NCBI RefSeq assembly: GCF_001953885.1
Contig: NZ_MQUS01000025.1
Location: 165 to 64,164, forward strand
Direction of reading: 5' to 3'
DNA from: Streptomyces sp. IMTB 2501
GTDB taxonomy: Bacteria > Actinomycetota > Actinomycetes > Streptomycetales > Streptomycetaceae
DNA length: 64,000 nt
Shown here: positions 47,218 to 55,423 of the stretch, piece by piece
Numbering within the stretch: the stretch's first letter is position 1
Layout: the number at the start of each line of letters is the position of its first letter
Notes under the pieces: generated by a model
What the model saw: the letters and a program-made list of their open reading frames with translations, nothing else
The model's database searches: none
What the model was told of the DNA's origin: nothing
Program-made: the position numbers and the translations under genes

Positions 47218-48609
47218 ATGGCACTCTCCCGTTCGGCACGTTCAGGGGCGCTGGTCACCGCCGCGGCCTCCTTCCTCCTCATCGCCGCCGCCTCCGCCCC
47301 CACTCCGGGCGCCCCCGGCGTAGGCGACCCCTACTTCCCACAGCTGGGCAACGGCGGCTTCCACGCGCTGCACTACGACCTGGACATCGCCTACGCGCCC
47401 GGCACCGGCCGCCTGGACGGCCGTACCGCCCTTACCGCACGCGCCACGCAGAACCTGTCCTCCTTCGACCTGGATCTGCAGCAGCTGGACGTCAGCGGTG
47501 TCGAAGTCGACGGCAGACGCGCCCAGTTCACCCGCTCCGGGGACGAACTCGTCATCACCCCGCGCCACAGCCTCGCCCGGGGCCGTACCTTCCGGGTGAC
47601 CGTCACCTACGGCGGCATACCCCAGCCCCTCGGCGGACCCATCGTGTTCGGCTCCAAGTACGGCTGGATGAAGACCGCCGACGGCGTCTTCGTCGCCTGT
47701 GAGCCCAACGCCGCCTCCACCTGGTTCCCGTCCAGCGACCACCCCTCCGACAAGGCCACCTACGACATCCGGATCAAGGCACCCCAGGGCCTGACCGGCG
47801 TCTCCAACGGCCGGCTCGTGTCGACGTACGACCGGGGCGGCTCGACGTACACCCACTGGCGCGAGTCGAAGCCCATGGCGACCTACCTCGCCACCGCCAC
47901 CATCGGCAAGTTCGACGTGCGCACCGGACGGACCCCCGGCGGCATCCCGGTCTATGTCGCCATCGACCCCGTCCTGAAGAACCGCAACAAGGTCGACGTG
48001 TACGCCGTCACCGCCGCCGCGACCGACTACTGGTCGAAGATCTTCGGGCCGTACCCGTTCGAGGAGACCGGCGCGATCGTGGACGACATGCCCGAGGCCG
48101 GGTTCTCGCTGGAGGTGCAGAGCAAGCCGGCCTACTCGGCGGTGCGCAACGAGACGACCATCGTGCACGAGCTGGCCCACCAGTGGTTCGGCGACTCGGT
48201 GAGCGTGGCGCAGTGGAAGGACATCTGGCTCAACGAGGGCTTCGCCACCTACGCCCAGTGGCTGTGGGCGGAGCACCAGGGCACCCGCTCGGCCCACGAC
48301 TCGTTCCTGGCCGCCTACAACTCCACACCCGCCGATTCGTCCTTCTGGAAGATCGAGGTGGCCGACCCGCAGCGCGACACGATGTTCGCATCCGCCGTCT
48401 ACCAGCGCGGCGCGATGACGCTGCAGATGCTCCGCGAGCGGATCGGCGACAAGGCCTTCTTCAAGCTGCTGCCCGCCTGGACGACGCTCCACCGGTACGG
48501 CAACGCGGACACCGCCGACTTCATCCGCCTCGCCGAGCGCGTCAGCGGACAGCAGCTGGACGACCTCTTCCACACCTGGCTCTTCACACCGGGGAAACCC
48601 GCACTGTGA
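47218..48609 (+). CDS. Secreted M1-family metallopeptidase
   Basis: This 463-residue protein has a signal peptide (SARSGALVTAAASFLLIAAASAPTPG region) and an M1 aminopeptidase-like fold. The zinc motif is HELAH at residues 317-321 with the third ligand Glu340 in NEGFATYAQ (HEXXH-x18-E). The N-terminal beta domain and exopeptidase-type region are short, and there is no C-terminal ERAP1-like domain. It probably trims extracellular peptides for the oligopeptide importer encoded just upstream. The start has AAAGGGA seven bases upstream. Confidence 0.93.
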   Translation: MALSRSARSGALVTAAASFLLIAAASAPTPGAPGVGDPYFPQLGNGGFHALHYDLDIAYAPGTGRLDGRTALTARATQNLSSFDLDLQQLDVSGVEVDGRRAQFTRSGDELVITPRHSLARGRTFRVTVTYGGIPQPLGGPIVFGSKYGWMKTADGVFVACEPNAASTWFPSSDHPSDKATYDIRIKAPQGLTGVSNGRLVSTYDRGGSTYTHWRESKPMATYLATATIGKFDVRTGRTPGGIPVYVAIDPVLKNRNKVDVYAVTAAATDYWSKIFGPYPFEETGAIVDDMPEAGFSLEVQSKPAYSAVRNETTIVHELAHQWFGDSVSVAQWKDIWLNEGFATYAQWLWAEHQGTRSAHDSFLAAYNSTPADSSFWKIEVADPQRDTMFASAVYQRGAMTLQMLRERIGDKAFFKLLPAWTTLHRYGNADTADFIRLAERVSGQQLDDLFHTWLFTPGKPAL

Positions 48610-48656
48610 GCCTGGTTTTGTAAGGTTCATGCACTCCGGCGAGTGAGAATGTCGGG

Positions 48657-49316
48657 GTGCAGCTCCAGCAGATCTTCAGCCCCTCCGTCCAGCACGCACT
48701 CGATGTCATCGGCATCTTCGTGTTCGCGATCTCCGGCGCGCTGCTGGCCGTCCGGAAGAACTTCGACGTGTTCGGCATCGCCGTACTCGCCGAGGTGACC
48801 GCGCTGGGCGGAGGGCTGTTCCGCGACCTCGTCATCGGAGCCGTGCCCCCGGCCGCCTTCACCGACCTCGGGTACTTCCTGACCCCGCTGCTGGCCGCGC
48901 TGGTCGTCTTCTTCCTGCATCCGCACGTGGAACGCATCCAGTCGGCGGTGCTGGTCTTCGACGCGGCCGGCCTCGGCCTGTTCTGCGTCAGCGGTACGAC
49001 GAAGGCGTACACCTACGGCCTCAACCTGACCGCGTCGGCGACACTCGGCCTCGCCACCGCCGTCGGCGGCGGTGTGCTCCGGGACGTGCTCGCCAACGAG
49101 GTGCCCTCACTGCTGCGCTGGGACCGCGATCTGTACGCGGTCCCAGCGATCGTCGGCGCCACCATGGTGGTGCTGTGCCTGCGCTACGACGTCCTCACCC
49201 CGTTCACCAGCGGGCTGGCCGCCGTCACGGCTTTCGTGCTGCGCCTGCTCGCGATGCGGTTCCACTGGCGAGCTCCGCGCGCGTGGAACCGCCGGTCGAC
49301 GGTGACCGAGGAGTGA
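48657..49316 (+). CDS. TRIC-channel/UPF0126 family membrane protein
   Basis: This 219-residue protein has about seven membrane helices in two repeats of the UPF0126 type: ALDVIGIFVFAISGALLAVRKNFDVFG... ALGGGLFRDLVIGAVPPAAF and VFDAAGLGLFCVSGTTKAYTYG... AVGGGVLRDVLANEVPSLL. The doubled GGG.(L/F)RD.(L/V) motifs are typical of the trimeric intracellular cation channel fold. It probably carries potassium or glycine-like small molecules. Its 3' end overlaps the convergent esterase gene by 92 bp. Confidence 0.93.
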   Translation: MQLQQIFSPSVQHALDVIGIFVFAISGALLAVRKNFDVFGIAVLAEVTALGGGLFRDLVIGAVPPAAFTDLGYFLTPLLAALVVFFLHPHVERIQSAVLVFDAAGLGLFCVSGTTKAYTYGLNLTASATLGLATAVGGGVLRDVLANEVPSLLRWDRDLYAVPAIVGATMVVLCLRYDVLTPFTSGLAAVTAFVLRLLAMRFHWRAPRAWNRRSTVTEE

Positions 49317-50478
49317 TCGGGCTGCCCGTGTGCGTGCCGGTGTGCCCGGCGCTGCTGCCGTGCCCGATCTCCATGGTCAGCCACTCGAACACCGTCGGCA
49401 CCTGCGGTCGCCACAGCGCCATCGAGTGCCCGCCCGCGCTGCGCGGCAGGAACACCACCTTCACGTACGTCGGCGGCTTCGCGATCTGCTCCAGCGCCAC
49501 GCCGGCCTGGTAGCCGTCGCCGTTCTCGCCGGAGATGTACAGCGAGACCTTCGGCGGGGTGCGGTAGTTCTTCAGGATGTAGTAGGGGTTGTTGGCCCGC
49601 CGCAGTTCGAGGCTGCCGGCGGCCAGCGAGTTGCGCTCGCCGATCGGGTCGTTGTAGCCGGACAGGCTGATGGCGGCCCGGTAGCGGTCGGGGTGCGCGA
49701 CGGCGAGCTTGGCCGCACAGTGGGCGCCGGCCGAGTAGCCGGCCGCGGCCCAGCCGTCCGGCGCGGACTCGGCGCGGAAGTTGTCCGTGATCATCTTCGG
49801 CACGTCGATGCTCAGCCAGGTGTCAGCGTTCACGGTGCCGGGGATGTTGGCGCACCCCGTGTCGATCTTGGCGATCAGGTTCGTCCGCGGGGACACCAGG
49901 ATGAACGGGGCGACCTGGCCGCTCTTCATGAGCGGCTCCAGCTGCTCGTGCACCTTCAGTGAGCCGAACCAGGCCTTCGCCGAACCCGGGTAGCCCGACA
50001 GCAGTTCGACGACCGGGAACTTCTTGTTCTTGTACGCCGGGTCGTTGTACTGCGGCGGCAGCCAGACGTAGACCTCGGCGTTCACACCCGACACCCGGCC
50101 CTTGAGCTGGGTGACCTTGACGCCGCCGGCCGCGTGCATGCCGGGCCCGTCGGCGGGGGTGAACTTCTGCTGCACCTTGGGCAGCTTCTTGTACGCGATG
50201 CCACCGGTGCCGTCGGCGCCGAGGTTGGCGGCCTGCTGCACATGGTTGCCCGTGCCGAGCAGGTCGGCCCAGTTGTCGTACAGGTTGTTGGAGTTGTTGA
50301 CCACCACGAAGACGAGCGTGATGGCAGTGACCTGGGCGAACAGCAGCATCAGCACCCGCAGTGCGGCACGCAGGGGCTTGGGCCCGCGCACTCGCGACCA
50401 CAGGACGAGCGGCAGTATCAGTGCGACCACGGCCAGCAAGATGGTCGTGTAGAGGAACGGAGTCCCGGTGAGGCTCAT
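49225..50478 (-). CDS. Membrane-anchored alpha/beta-hydrolase esterase
   Basis: The ~417-residue protein starts MSLTGTPFLYTTILL and has two N-terminal membrane helices (ALILPLVLW and ALRVLMLLFAQVTAITLVFVVVNN). A putative esterase domain follows (VSGVNAEVYVWLPPQYNDP... FPVVELLSGYPG... GYSAGAHCAAKLAVAHPDRY) with nucleophile Ser in GYSAG and His in AGGHSMALW. The acid is likely in SGENGDGY. It resembles mycolyltransferase-like esterases facing the outside. The last ~40 residues are Ser/Thr/Gly-rich and antisense to the TRIC-type gene. Confidence 0.87.
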   Translation of the reverse strand: MSLTGTPFLYTTILLAVVALILPLVLWSRVRGPKPLRAALRVLMLLFAQVTAITLVFVVVNNSNNLYDNWADLLGTGNHVQQAANLGADGTGGIAYKKLPKVQQKFTPADGPGMHAAGGVKVTQLKGRVSGVNAEVYVWLPPQYNDPAYKNKKFPVVELLSGYPGSAKAWFGSLKVHEQLEPLMKSGQVAPFILVSPRTNLIAKIDTGCANIPGTVNADTWLSIDVPKMITDNFRAESAPDGWAAAGYSAGAHCAAKLAVAHPDRYRAAISLSGYNDPIGERNSLAAGSLELRRANNPYYILKNYRTPPKVSLYISGENGDGYQAGVALEQIAKPPTYVKVVFLPRSAGGHSMALWRPQVPTVFEWLTMEIGHGSSAGHTGTHTGSPITPRSPSTGGSTRAELASGTASRAGAARKP

Positions 50479-50551
50479 GTCCCCATAGAGGGGAATCAGC
50501 GGCCTGAGGTTGTGGACGTGTCCGGACACTTACCGAGAAATTGCCGTAACC

Positions 50552-50567
50552 TCACTCGGCCGAGTGA
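50552..50567. promoter_or_regulatory. 16-bp perfect palindrome between divergent genes
   Basis: TCACTCGGCCGAGTGA is perfectly palindromic. It lies between the esterase (starts 50478, leftward) and thioesterase (starts 50642, rightward). The nearby sequence CTACCGCTTAGTAG (50607-50620) also has inverted ends. It is a candidate dimeric repressor operator; the regulator is unknown. Confidence 0.55.
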
Positions 50568-50641
50568 TCCGATAGTACTCCGTCACCGGCCGTACATCTA
50601 CAAAGCTACCGCTTAGTAGTTTTCTGTTGTACCGTTCACCC

Positions 50642-51502
50642 ATGCCAGAAGCAGCTTCCGCCCCTGCCACACAGGCCGTGATCGGCGACAGCGAGTTCGA
50701 CCGCGACAGCACGGTCGTCCGGCGCGAGCCCGGCGTCTACGACATCGACCTGTCCGCCGGCTGGACCATCTTCGGTGCCGTCAACGGCGGCTTTCTGCTG
50801 GCCGTCCTCGGCCGAGCCCTCGCGGACGCCCTCCCGCACCCGGACCCGTTCACCGTCTCCGCGCACTACCTGACCGCCTCCCGGCCCGGCCCGGCGGTCG
50901 TACGCACCGAGACGGTCCGCACCGGCCGCACCCTCTCCACCGGCCAGGCCTCCCTCTTCCAGTGCGACGAGGAGGGCAACGAGGTCGAACGCATCCGCGT
51001 TCTCGCCTCCTACGGCGACCTCACCGCCCTCCCCGACGACGTCCGTACCACGGCGACACCGCCCGCGATCCCGCCGCAGGAGCAGTGCTTGGGGCCCGGT
51101 GACGGCCCGGCCCCGGTCGACGGCGGCTCCGCCATCGCCGACCGGCTGATGATCAAGCTGGACCCGGCCACCCTCGGCTGGGCGCTGGGCGCGCCCTCCG
51201 GAAAGGGCGAGATGCGCGCCTGGTTCGGTCTGGCCGACGGCCGCGACGCGGACCCCCTCTCGCTGCTGCTGGCGGTGGACGCCCTGCCGCCCACCGCCTT
51301 CGAGATCGGCCTCAAGGGCTGGGTCCCCACGGTGGAACTCACCGTCCATGTCCGCCATCGCCCGGCCCCCGGCCCGCTGCGGGTGTCCATCACCACCCGC
51401 AACCTGGCCGGCGGCTTCCTGGAGGAGGACGCCGAGGTCTGGGACAGCGAGGACCGCCTGGTCGCCCAGTCCCGGCAGCTGGCCCGGGTCAGCCGCGGCT
51501 GA
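50642..51502 (+). CDS. Acyl-CoA thioesterase-like double hot-dog protein
   Basis: This 286-residue protein has the TesB-like two-hot-dog layout: DIDLSAGWTIFGAVNGGFLLAVLGRALADALPHPDPFTVSAHYLTASRPGPAVV and a second copy with DPLSLLLAVDALPPTAFEIGLKGWVPTVELTVHVRHRPAPG. It would cleave acyl-CoA esters. The start at ATG 50642 (MPEAASAP) is the first in-frame codon after the promoter region. It converges on the maleylpyruvate isomerase-like gene, overlapping by 14 bp. Confidence 0.87.
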   Translation: MPEAASAPATQAVIGDSEFDRDSTVVRREPGVYDIDLSAGWTIFGAVNGGFLLAVLGRALADALPHPDPFTVSAHYLTASRPGPAVVRTETVRTGRTLSTGQASLFQCDEEGNEVERIRVLASYGDLTALPDDVRTTATPPAIPPQEQCLGPGDGPAPVDGGSAIADRLMIKLDPATLGWALGAPSGKGEMRAWFGLADGRDADPLSLLLAVDALPPTAFEIGLKGWVPTVELTVHVRHRPAPGPLRVSITTRNLAGGFLEEDAEVWDSEDRLVAQSRQLARVSRG

Positions 51503-52085
51503 GCGGCTTCCGGCCCAGCCAGGCCGCCAGCTGGTCGTAGGCTCCCGCGCCCTCGGGCGCTTCCCGGCGGGTGTGGAAGGGGGTCTCCGCGTCTCGGGGG
51601 CGGGAGTCGGGCAGTACCCGGCGCGCCGTGGCGAGGGCGAACTCGGCCAGCTCCGGGTCGAGTCCGTGGGGGTGGCCGAGGGCTTCGGAGAGGTCCCAGG
51701 AGTGGGTCACGATCTCCATGACGTAGCCGGAGAGCGCCGCGTGGCCGGGAACCTCGCCCCAGGGCACCCGCACCGGGCTCGTCATCCGCTCGTCGCTCTC
51801 CCAGGCCTTCAGGACGCGGACGCGCACCTCGTCGTAGGCCGTCGGCCAGCCGTCGTCCGCGACGCCGTCGGCGACGGGCTCCACCGCGAGTCCGTCGCCG
51901 CCCTCGCCGACGACCGCGATCCGGCGGGTGCCGCCGACGACGTGGCTCAGCAGGGCCCGTACGTCGAACTCGGTACAGGGGGTCGGCCGGGTGAAGTCTT
52001 CGGCGCGCACGGTCTTGATGAGCGCGGCCGCTTGCTCGGTGGCGCGGGTGTAGAAGGGGCGGGGGTCGGTGAACACGTTCGTCAT
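51489..52085 (-). CDS. TIGR03086/mycothiol maleylpyruvate isomerase N-terminal-like protein
   Basis: The 198-residue protein is of the DinB/MDMPI four-helix type: ATEQAAALIKTVRAEDFTRPTPCTEFDVRALLSHVVGGTRRI, HAALSGYVMEIVTHSWDLSEALG. The His residues in LLSHVVGG and VTHSWDL are the expected metal ligands. Such proteins are often mycothiol-dependent enzymes. The start at 52085 has GAGAGGC six bases upstream. It is divergent from a WYL-type regulator that probably controls it. Confidence 0.88.
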   Translation of the reverse strand: MTNVFTDPRPFYTRATEQAAALIKTVRAEDFTRPTPCTEFDVRALLSHVVGGTRRIAVVGEGGDGLAVEPVADGVADDGWPTAYDEVRVRVLKAWESDERMTSPVRVPWGEVPGHAALSGYVMEIVTHSWDLSEALGHPHGLDPELAEFALATARRVLPDSRPRDAETPFHTRREAPEGAGAYDQLAAWLGRKPLSRG

Positions 52086-52131
52086 GATGTGCCTCTCGGT
52101 GAGCCGGTACGCCGAGCATCCCCGGATAACC

Positions 52132-52146
52132 TGACAGATTCCGTCA
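52132..52146. promoter_or_regulatory. Inverted repeat in the WYL/MDMPI intergenic region
   Basis: TGAC (52132-52135) and GTCA (52143-52146) flank 7 bp in the shared control region, near the likely start of the regulator transcript. It is a candidate operator. Confidence 0.35.
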
Positions 52147-52185
52147 ACATTTGCGTGAGCCGTACCGCGACGGAATGCTGGGCGC

Positions 52186-53157
52186 GTGAAGTCCGACCGG
52201 CTGCTGTCGATCCTGCTGCTCCTGCAGACCCGGGGACGCGTCCCCGCGCCCGAACTCGCCGACCGGCTGGAGGTGTCGGTCCGCACCATCTACCGGGACA
52301 TCGAGGCACTGTCGGCCTCCGGCGTCCCGGTGTACGCCGAGCGCGGCCGGCGCGGCGGCATCGAGCTGCTCGCCGGTTTCCGCACCGACGTCACCGGACT
52401 GACCGCCGACGAGTCCCGTGCCCTGTTCATCCTGGCCGCACAGGGCGCCCATGCCGCCCTCGGGCTCGACGCGGCCCTCGGCTCGGCCCTGCGCAAGGTG
52501 ATGGCCGCGCTGCCGGCGCCGCACCGCCCCGCCGCGGAGGTGACCAGCCGCCGCATCCTGGTGGACGCCACCCGCTGGAAGAGCGGCCCCCAGCAGGCCG
52601 TCGACCTGGAGGTGCTCCAGGACGCGGTCTTCTCCGACCGGCGCCTGAAGCTGCGCTACCGGCACAGCGGGGAGCGGGAAGCGCGGACGTACACCGTGGA
52701 CCCGTACGGCCTCGTCGCCAAGGCCGGGGTCTGGTACCTGGTCGCCGACCGGCGCGCGGTGCCGCAGCTGTTCCGGGCCGACCGGATCCGCTCGGCCCGG
52801 CCGCTGGAGGAACCCGTACGGCGACGTCCGGGCGTCGAACTCGCGGACGCCTGGGAGGTGCTGCGGCGCCAGGTGGAGGAGTGGGAGGGCGGGATCGAGG
52901 TGACCGTGCGGGTACGGCGGGAGCGGCTGGACATGTTCCGGCGGGTGGCCGCCGCCCATCTGGCCGCTCCGCCGGACGACGACGGCGAGAGCGAGTGGAT
53001 CACCGTCCGGCTGTCGTACCCGATGCTGCGCGCGGTCCGCCAACTCCTCGCGTTCTCCGACCAGGTGGAGGTGGTGGACCCGCCCGAGGCCCGCGCGGTG
53101 CTGCTGGCGGCGGCCCGTTCCGTCACGGCCCTGTACCAGGAGGCTCCGGGCCCCTGA
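52186..53157 (+). CDS. YafY/DeoR-type regulator with WYL domain
   Basis: The 323-residue protein has an HTH_11 domain (MKSDRLLSILLLLQTRGRVPAPELADRLEVSVRTIYRDIEALSASGVPVYAERGRRGG). A WYL domain follows (RLKLRYRHSGEREARTYTVDPYGLVAKAGVWYLVADRRAVPQLFRADRI), and then a WCX extension. WYL domains sense nucleic acids or small ligands. It starts at GTG 52186, divergent from the maleylpyruvate-isomerase-like gene. Confidence 0.93.
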   Translation: MKSDRLLSILLLLQTRGRVPAPELADRLEVSVRTIYRDIEALSASGVPVYAERGRRGGIELLAGFRTDVTGLTADESRALFILAAQGAHAALGLDAALGSALRKVMAALPAPHRPAAEVTSRRILVDATRWKSGPQQAVDLEVLQDAVFSDRRLKLRYRHSGEREARTYTVDPYGLVAKAGVWYLVADRRAVPQLFRADRIRSARPLEEPVRRRPGVELADAWEVLRRQVEEWEGGIEVTVRVRRERLDMFRRVAAAHLAAPPDDDGESEWITVRLSYPMLRAVRQLLAFSDQVEVVDPPEARAVLLAAARSVTALYQEAPGP

Positions 53158-53256
53158 ATTGACAGCCGACGGACAGGGCGACCCCAAGTACCGCCAAGGC
53201 ACCGTTGGTTGAGTGCGGCTCTCAGGACTTCCTCATACTTCCCGGAGCTGACCCTC

Positions 53257-53598
53257 ATGAAGCGTGCCCGTCTCGTCCCCGCCGTCGCCCTGCTGGCGCT
53301 GAACCCGCTGCTGCTGACCGCGTGCGGCTCGGGCGACTCGTCGTCCTCCGGCAGCTCTTCCGGCAGCGGCGGCTCCGGTCGGCAGCAGAGCTGTCAGCGG
53401 CCCTCCGGCATGCCCACGGGCGGCGCCGGGCGCCGGCGCCCGAGCGGGATGCCGTCGGCAGCGTCCACCGCGAAGCCGACCGGCACGCCCAGCGGTATGC
53501 CCTCGGGCATGGCGAGTGGCGCGCCCGGCGGCGGCCGGGGCGGCGGCTGCGGCGGTCCGGGCGGGGGCCAGGCCGGGGGACAGACCCTGCAGGGCTGA
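53257..53598 (+). CDS. Low-complexity Ser/Gly/Pro-rich lipoprotein
   Basis: The 113-residue protein has a lipoprotein signal (VPAVALLALNPLLLTAC) and a low-complexity mature part with SGMP units, ending GQAGGQTLQG. No domain is recognised. The start ATG 53257 has GGAG ten bases upstream. A tandem duplicate of its 3' third plus the stop region follows directly downstream. Confidence 0.7.
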   Translation: MKRARLVPAVALLALNPLLLTACGSGDSSSSGSSSGSGGSGRQQSCQRPSGMPTGGAGRRRPSGMPSAASTAKPTGTPSGMPSGMASGAPGGGRGGGCGGPGGGQAGGQTLQG

Positions 53599-53809
53599 CC
53601 GAAGGCCGGGTCCGGCGGGATGCCGTCGGCAGCGTCCACCGCGAAGCCGACCGGCACGCCCAGCGGTATGCCCAGCGGTATGCCCTCGGGCATGGCGAGT
53701 GGCGCGCCCGGCGGCGGCCGGGGCGGCGGCTGCGGCGGTCCGGGCGGGGGTCAGGCCGGCGGGCAGGCCGGGGGACAGACCCAGCAGGGCTGACCGAAGG
53801 CCGGGTCCG
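53445..53809. repeat. Tandem duplication of the lipoprotein 3' end
   Basis: Copy 1 spans 53445-53614 and copy 2 53616-53809; they are nearly identical. Copy 2 carries two extra 12-bp insertions (one an extra SGMP-encoding unit, the other a GGQA-encoding unit). Copy 2 remains in frame with copy 1, but a TGA (53596-53598) separates them. The duplicated stop and flank shows that a ~170-195-bp segment was duplicated after the gene was formed. Confidence 0.9.
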
Positions 53810-53884
53810 AGGGCCGTACGACGGCCGTACCGCTGCCGGGGCGGCGCGCCGGGCGTGCCGCCCTGCCCCGCGCTCGGGGCCGGC

Positions 53885-54511
53885 TCAGTCCAGCCAGTGG
53901 CGGCGGCCGATGGTGATGAGCCGCAGCTGACGGGTGGCGAGCTGGGTGACCCGCTCCCGCTCCTCCGCCGGGGCCTCCAGGGCCTCCAGGAACAGGGAGG
54001 CCGTGATGAGCATCTGGTCGACGTAGAGGTGCGCGAGCATCAGCAGGTCGTCGTCGTTCCAGCCGACGGCCTCGGGGTCCTTGGCCAGCTCGGCCTTCAC
54101 CTCCTCGGCGAACCGTTCCAGTTGGGCCCGGATGGCTTCCCGCACCGGCTGCACCCCGCTGTGCCGCTCCCGGGCGATGAACCGGACGTGGGCCGGGTGC
54201 GTGTCCACGTGCCGGGCGATCAACTCGATGGCGCGCGCGATGCGTTCCTCGCTGCCGCCCGCTGTGGACACCGTCGTCCGAACCATCGGGTGCAGGCTGC
54301 CCAGCGCCTCGTCGACCAGTGCGACACCGAGGTCGGCCGTCGAGCGGAAGTGCCGGTAGAAGGCGGTCGGGGCGACGCCGACGGCCCGGGTGACCTCGCG
54401 CAGACCGAGGCTGCTCAGGCTCTGCTCCTCCAGCAGCGCGAGCGCGGCGTCGAGGAACGCCTGCCGGGTCTTCTGTTTCTGCGCCTGCCGGATGCCGAGG
54501 GTGTGACTCAT
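53885..54511 (-). CDS. TetR-family repressor
   Basis: The 208-residue protein has the TetR HTH (KTRQAFLDAALALLEEQSLSSLGLREVTRAVGVAPTAFYRHFRSTADLGVALVDE) and a C-terminal ligand domain like that of FabR/DesT-type lipid regulators (ARERHSGVQPVREAIRAQLERFAEEVKAEL). It is divergent from two small membrane-protein genes, with three related ACAACTGTT boxes between them, one of which is 12 bp upstream of its own start. Autorepression is likely. Confidence 0.93.
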   Translation of the reverse strand: MSHTLGIRQAQKQKTRQAFLDAALALLEEQSLSSLGLREVTRAVGVAPTAFYRHFRSTADLGVALVDEALGSLHPMVRTTVSTAGGSEERIARAIELIARHVDTHPAHVRFIARERHSGVQPVREAIRAQLERFAEEVKAELAKDPEAVGWNDDDLLMLAHLYVDQMLITASLFLEALEAPAEERERVTQLATRQLRLITIGRRHWLD

Positions 54512-54522
54512 GTCATCCAGTT

Positions 54523-54602
54523 AACAACTGTTCTCTGGAATTGAAAAGCCGTGCGGCGCGCTAGAGTAGAAGTCAGTGAACAACTGTTACTACAACTGTT
54601 CA
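54523..54602. promoter_or_regulatory. TetR operator cluster and promoter
   Basis: AACAACTGTT occurs at 54523-54532 and 54579-54588, and TACAACTGTT at 54591-54600. Outer arms GTGAACA (54577-54583) and TGTTCAC (54596-54602) form an inverted repeat. A promoter-like TTGAAA (54541-54546) and TAGAGT (54562-54567) lie between the first and second boxes. The repressor would cover the start of the rightward transcript. Confidence 0.65.
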
Positions 54603-54658
54603 CCGAAACTTCACATCAGCCTGAACCACAAGGCATCCCGGAGGGGGGATCTGATCTC

Positions 54659-54826
54659 ATGCTGTTCCTCGTCGCCGCACTCATGCTGCTCGGCGTCGTC
54701 CTGGGCACCGTGGCCCACGCACCGCTGACCGTCACCGCCGTCGTCGCCGCGGTCATCGCCGTCTGGCTCGGCGTCTTCGCGATCCGCGAGCGCCACGGCC
54801 GCCGGCGCCGTACGTCGGCCAACTGA
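54659..54826 (+). CDS. Small two-helix membrane protein
   Basis: This 55-residue protein is almost entirely two membrane helices (MLFLVAALMLLGVVLGTVAHA and TVTAVVAAVIAVWLGVFAI) with a basic C-terminal tail (RERHGRRRR). The start ATG 54659 has GGAGGGGGG ten bases upstream. It is the first gene under the TetR operators. Function unknown. Confidence 0.75.
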   Translation: MLFLVAALMLLGVVLGTVAHAPLTVTAVVAAVIAVWLGVFAIRERHGRRRRTSAN

Positions 54827-54858
54827 CCGTCCGCCACGACTTCCAGGAGCTGAACATC

Positions 54859-55137
54859 ATGCAACTCACCGCACCGGTCACGGGCACCGACGAGACCCGC
54901 CCGACCGCACGTGACGCCGACGGCATGGCCGTGGCGTCCTTCATCCTCGGCCTGCTCGGCCTGCTCGTCCTCAACATCTTCCTCGGACCGATCTCCATCG
55001 TCCTGGCCGTGGTGTCCCTCTGGCGTGGCACCACCCGCCGCGCCCGAGCCTTCCTGGGCCTCACCCTGGGCGTGGCCGACCTGGCCGTCCTGGCGATCGC
55101 CATGCAGGTGTCCCACACGCTGTCGTGGAGCCTGTGA
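54859..55137 (+). CDS. DUF4190-type small membrane protein
   Basis: The 92-residue protein has the DUF4190 pattern: ADGMAVASFILGLLGLLVLNIFLGPISIVLAVVSLWRG followed by a second helix pair (FLGLTLGVADLAVLAIAM). It is 32 bp downstream of the two-helix protein gene and probably co-transcribed. Function unknown; both products probably sit in the cell membrane. Confidence 0.8.
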   Translation: MQLTAPVTGTDETRPTARDADGMAVASFILGLLGLLVLNIFLGPISIVLAVVSLWRGTTRRARAFLGLTLGVADLAVLAIAMQVSHTLSWSL

Positions 55138-55408
55138 CCCGCCCGAGCTCCACCTGACCGACCGGCCCCCGAGGACGACGGGGCACCCGGCCGGAACCGC
55201 CGGCATCGCCGCCCCGTCCCCACCGGGGGGCAGCCGAACCGCCACCAACCGCCACCGCCGTGGGCGGTCGTTCCGCTGGGGTGGAACGGGTGGGCACGGC
55301 CGACAGCGCCGGGCGCGACGCCGCCAAGCCCAGGCGCAGCCAACGCAAGGCGCGCGGCAAGCCCAGCCAACCTGCACGGTCGAAGCCAACCGCAGGGAAC
55401 CGGCGCCG
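55138..55408. other. Gap without recognisable gene
   Basis: This stretch contains short Cys-free open frames of biased composition and a Pro/Arg-rich region. I see no conserved gene, hairpin terminator or repeat in it. It lies between the membrane-protein operon and the cysteine desulfurase promoter. Confidence 0.6.
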
Positions 55409-55414
55409 TAGAAT
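55409..55414 (+). promoter_or_regulatory. Leaderless -10 box of the cysteine desulfurase gene
   Basis: TAGAAT is centred about 12 bases before the ATG at 55424, with no ribosome-binding site between, which suggests a leaderless mRNA. A matching -35 is not clear. Confidence 0.45.
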
Positions 55415-55423
55415 CGGCACACC

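Noticed and set aside
53205..53930. 241-codon frame through both lipoprotein repeat copies
   Set aside because: Arg/His-rich shadow in another frame; the lipoprotein frame has a signal peptide and ribosome-binding site.
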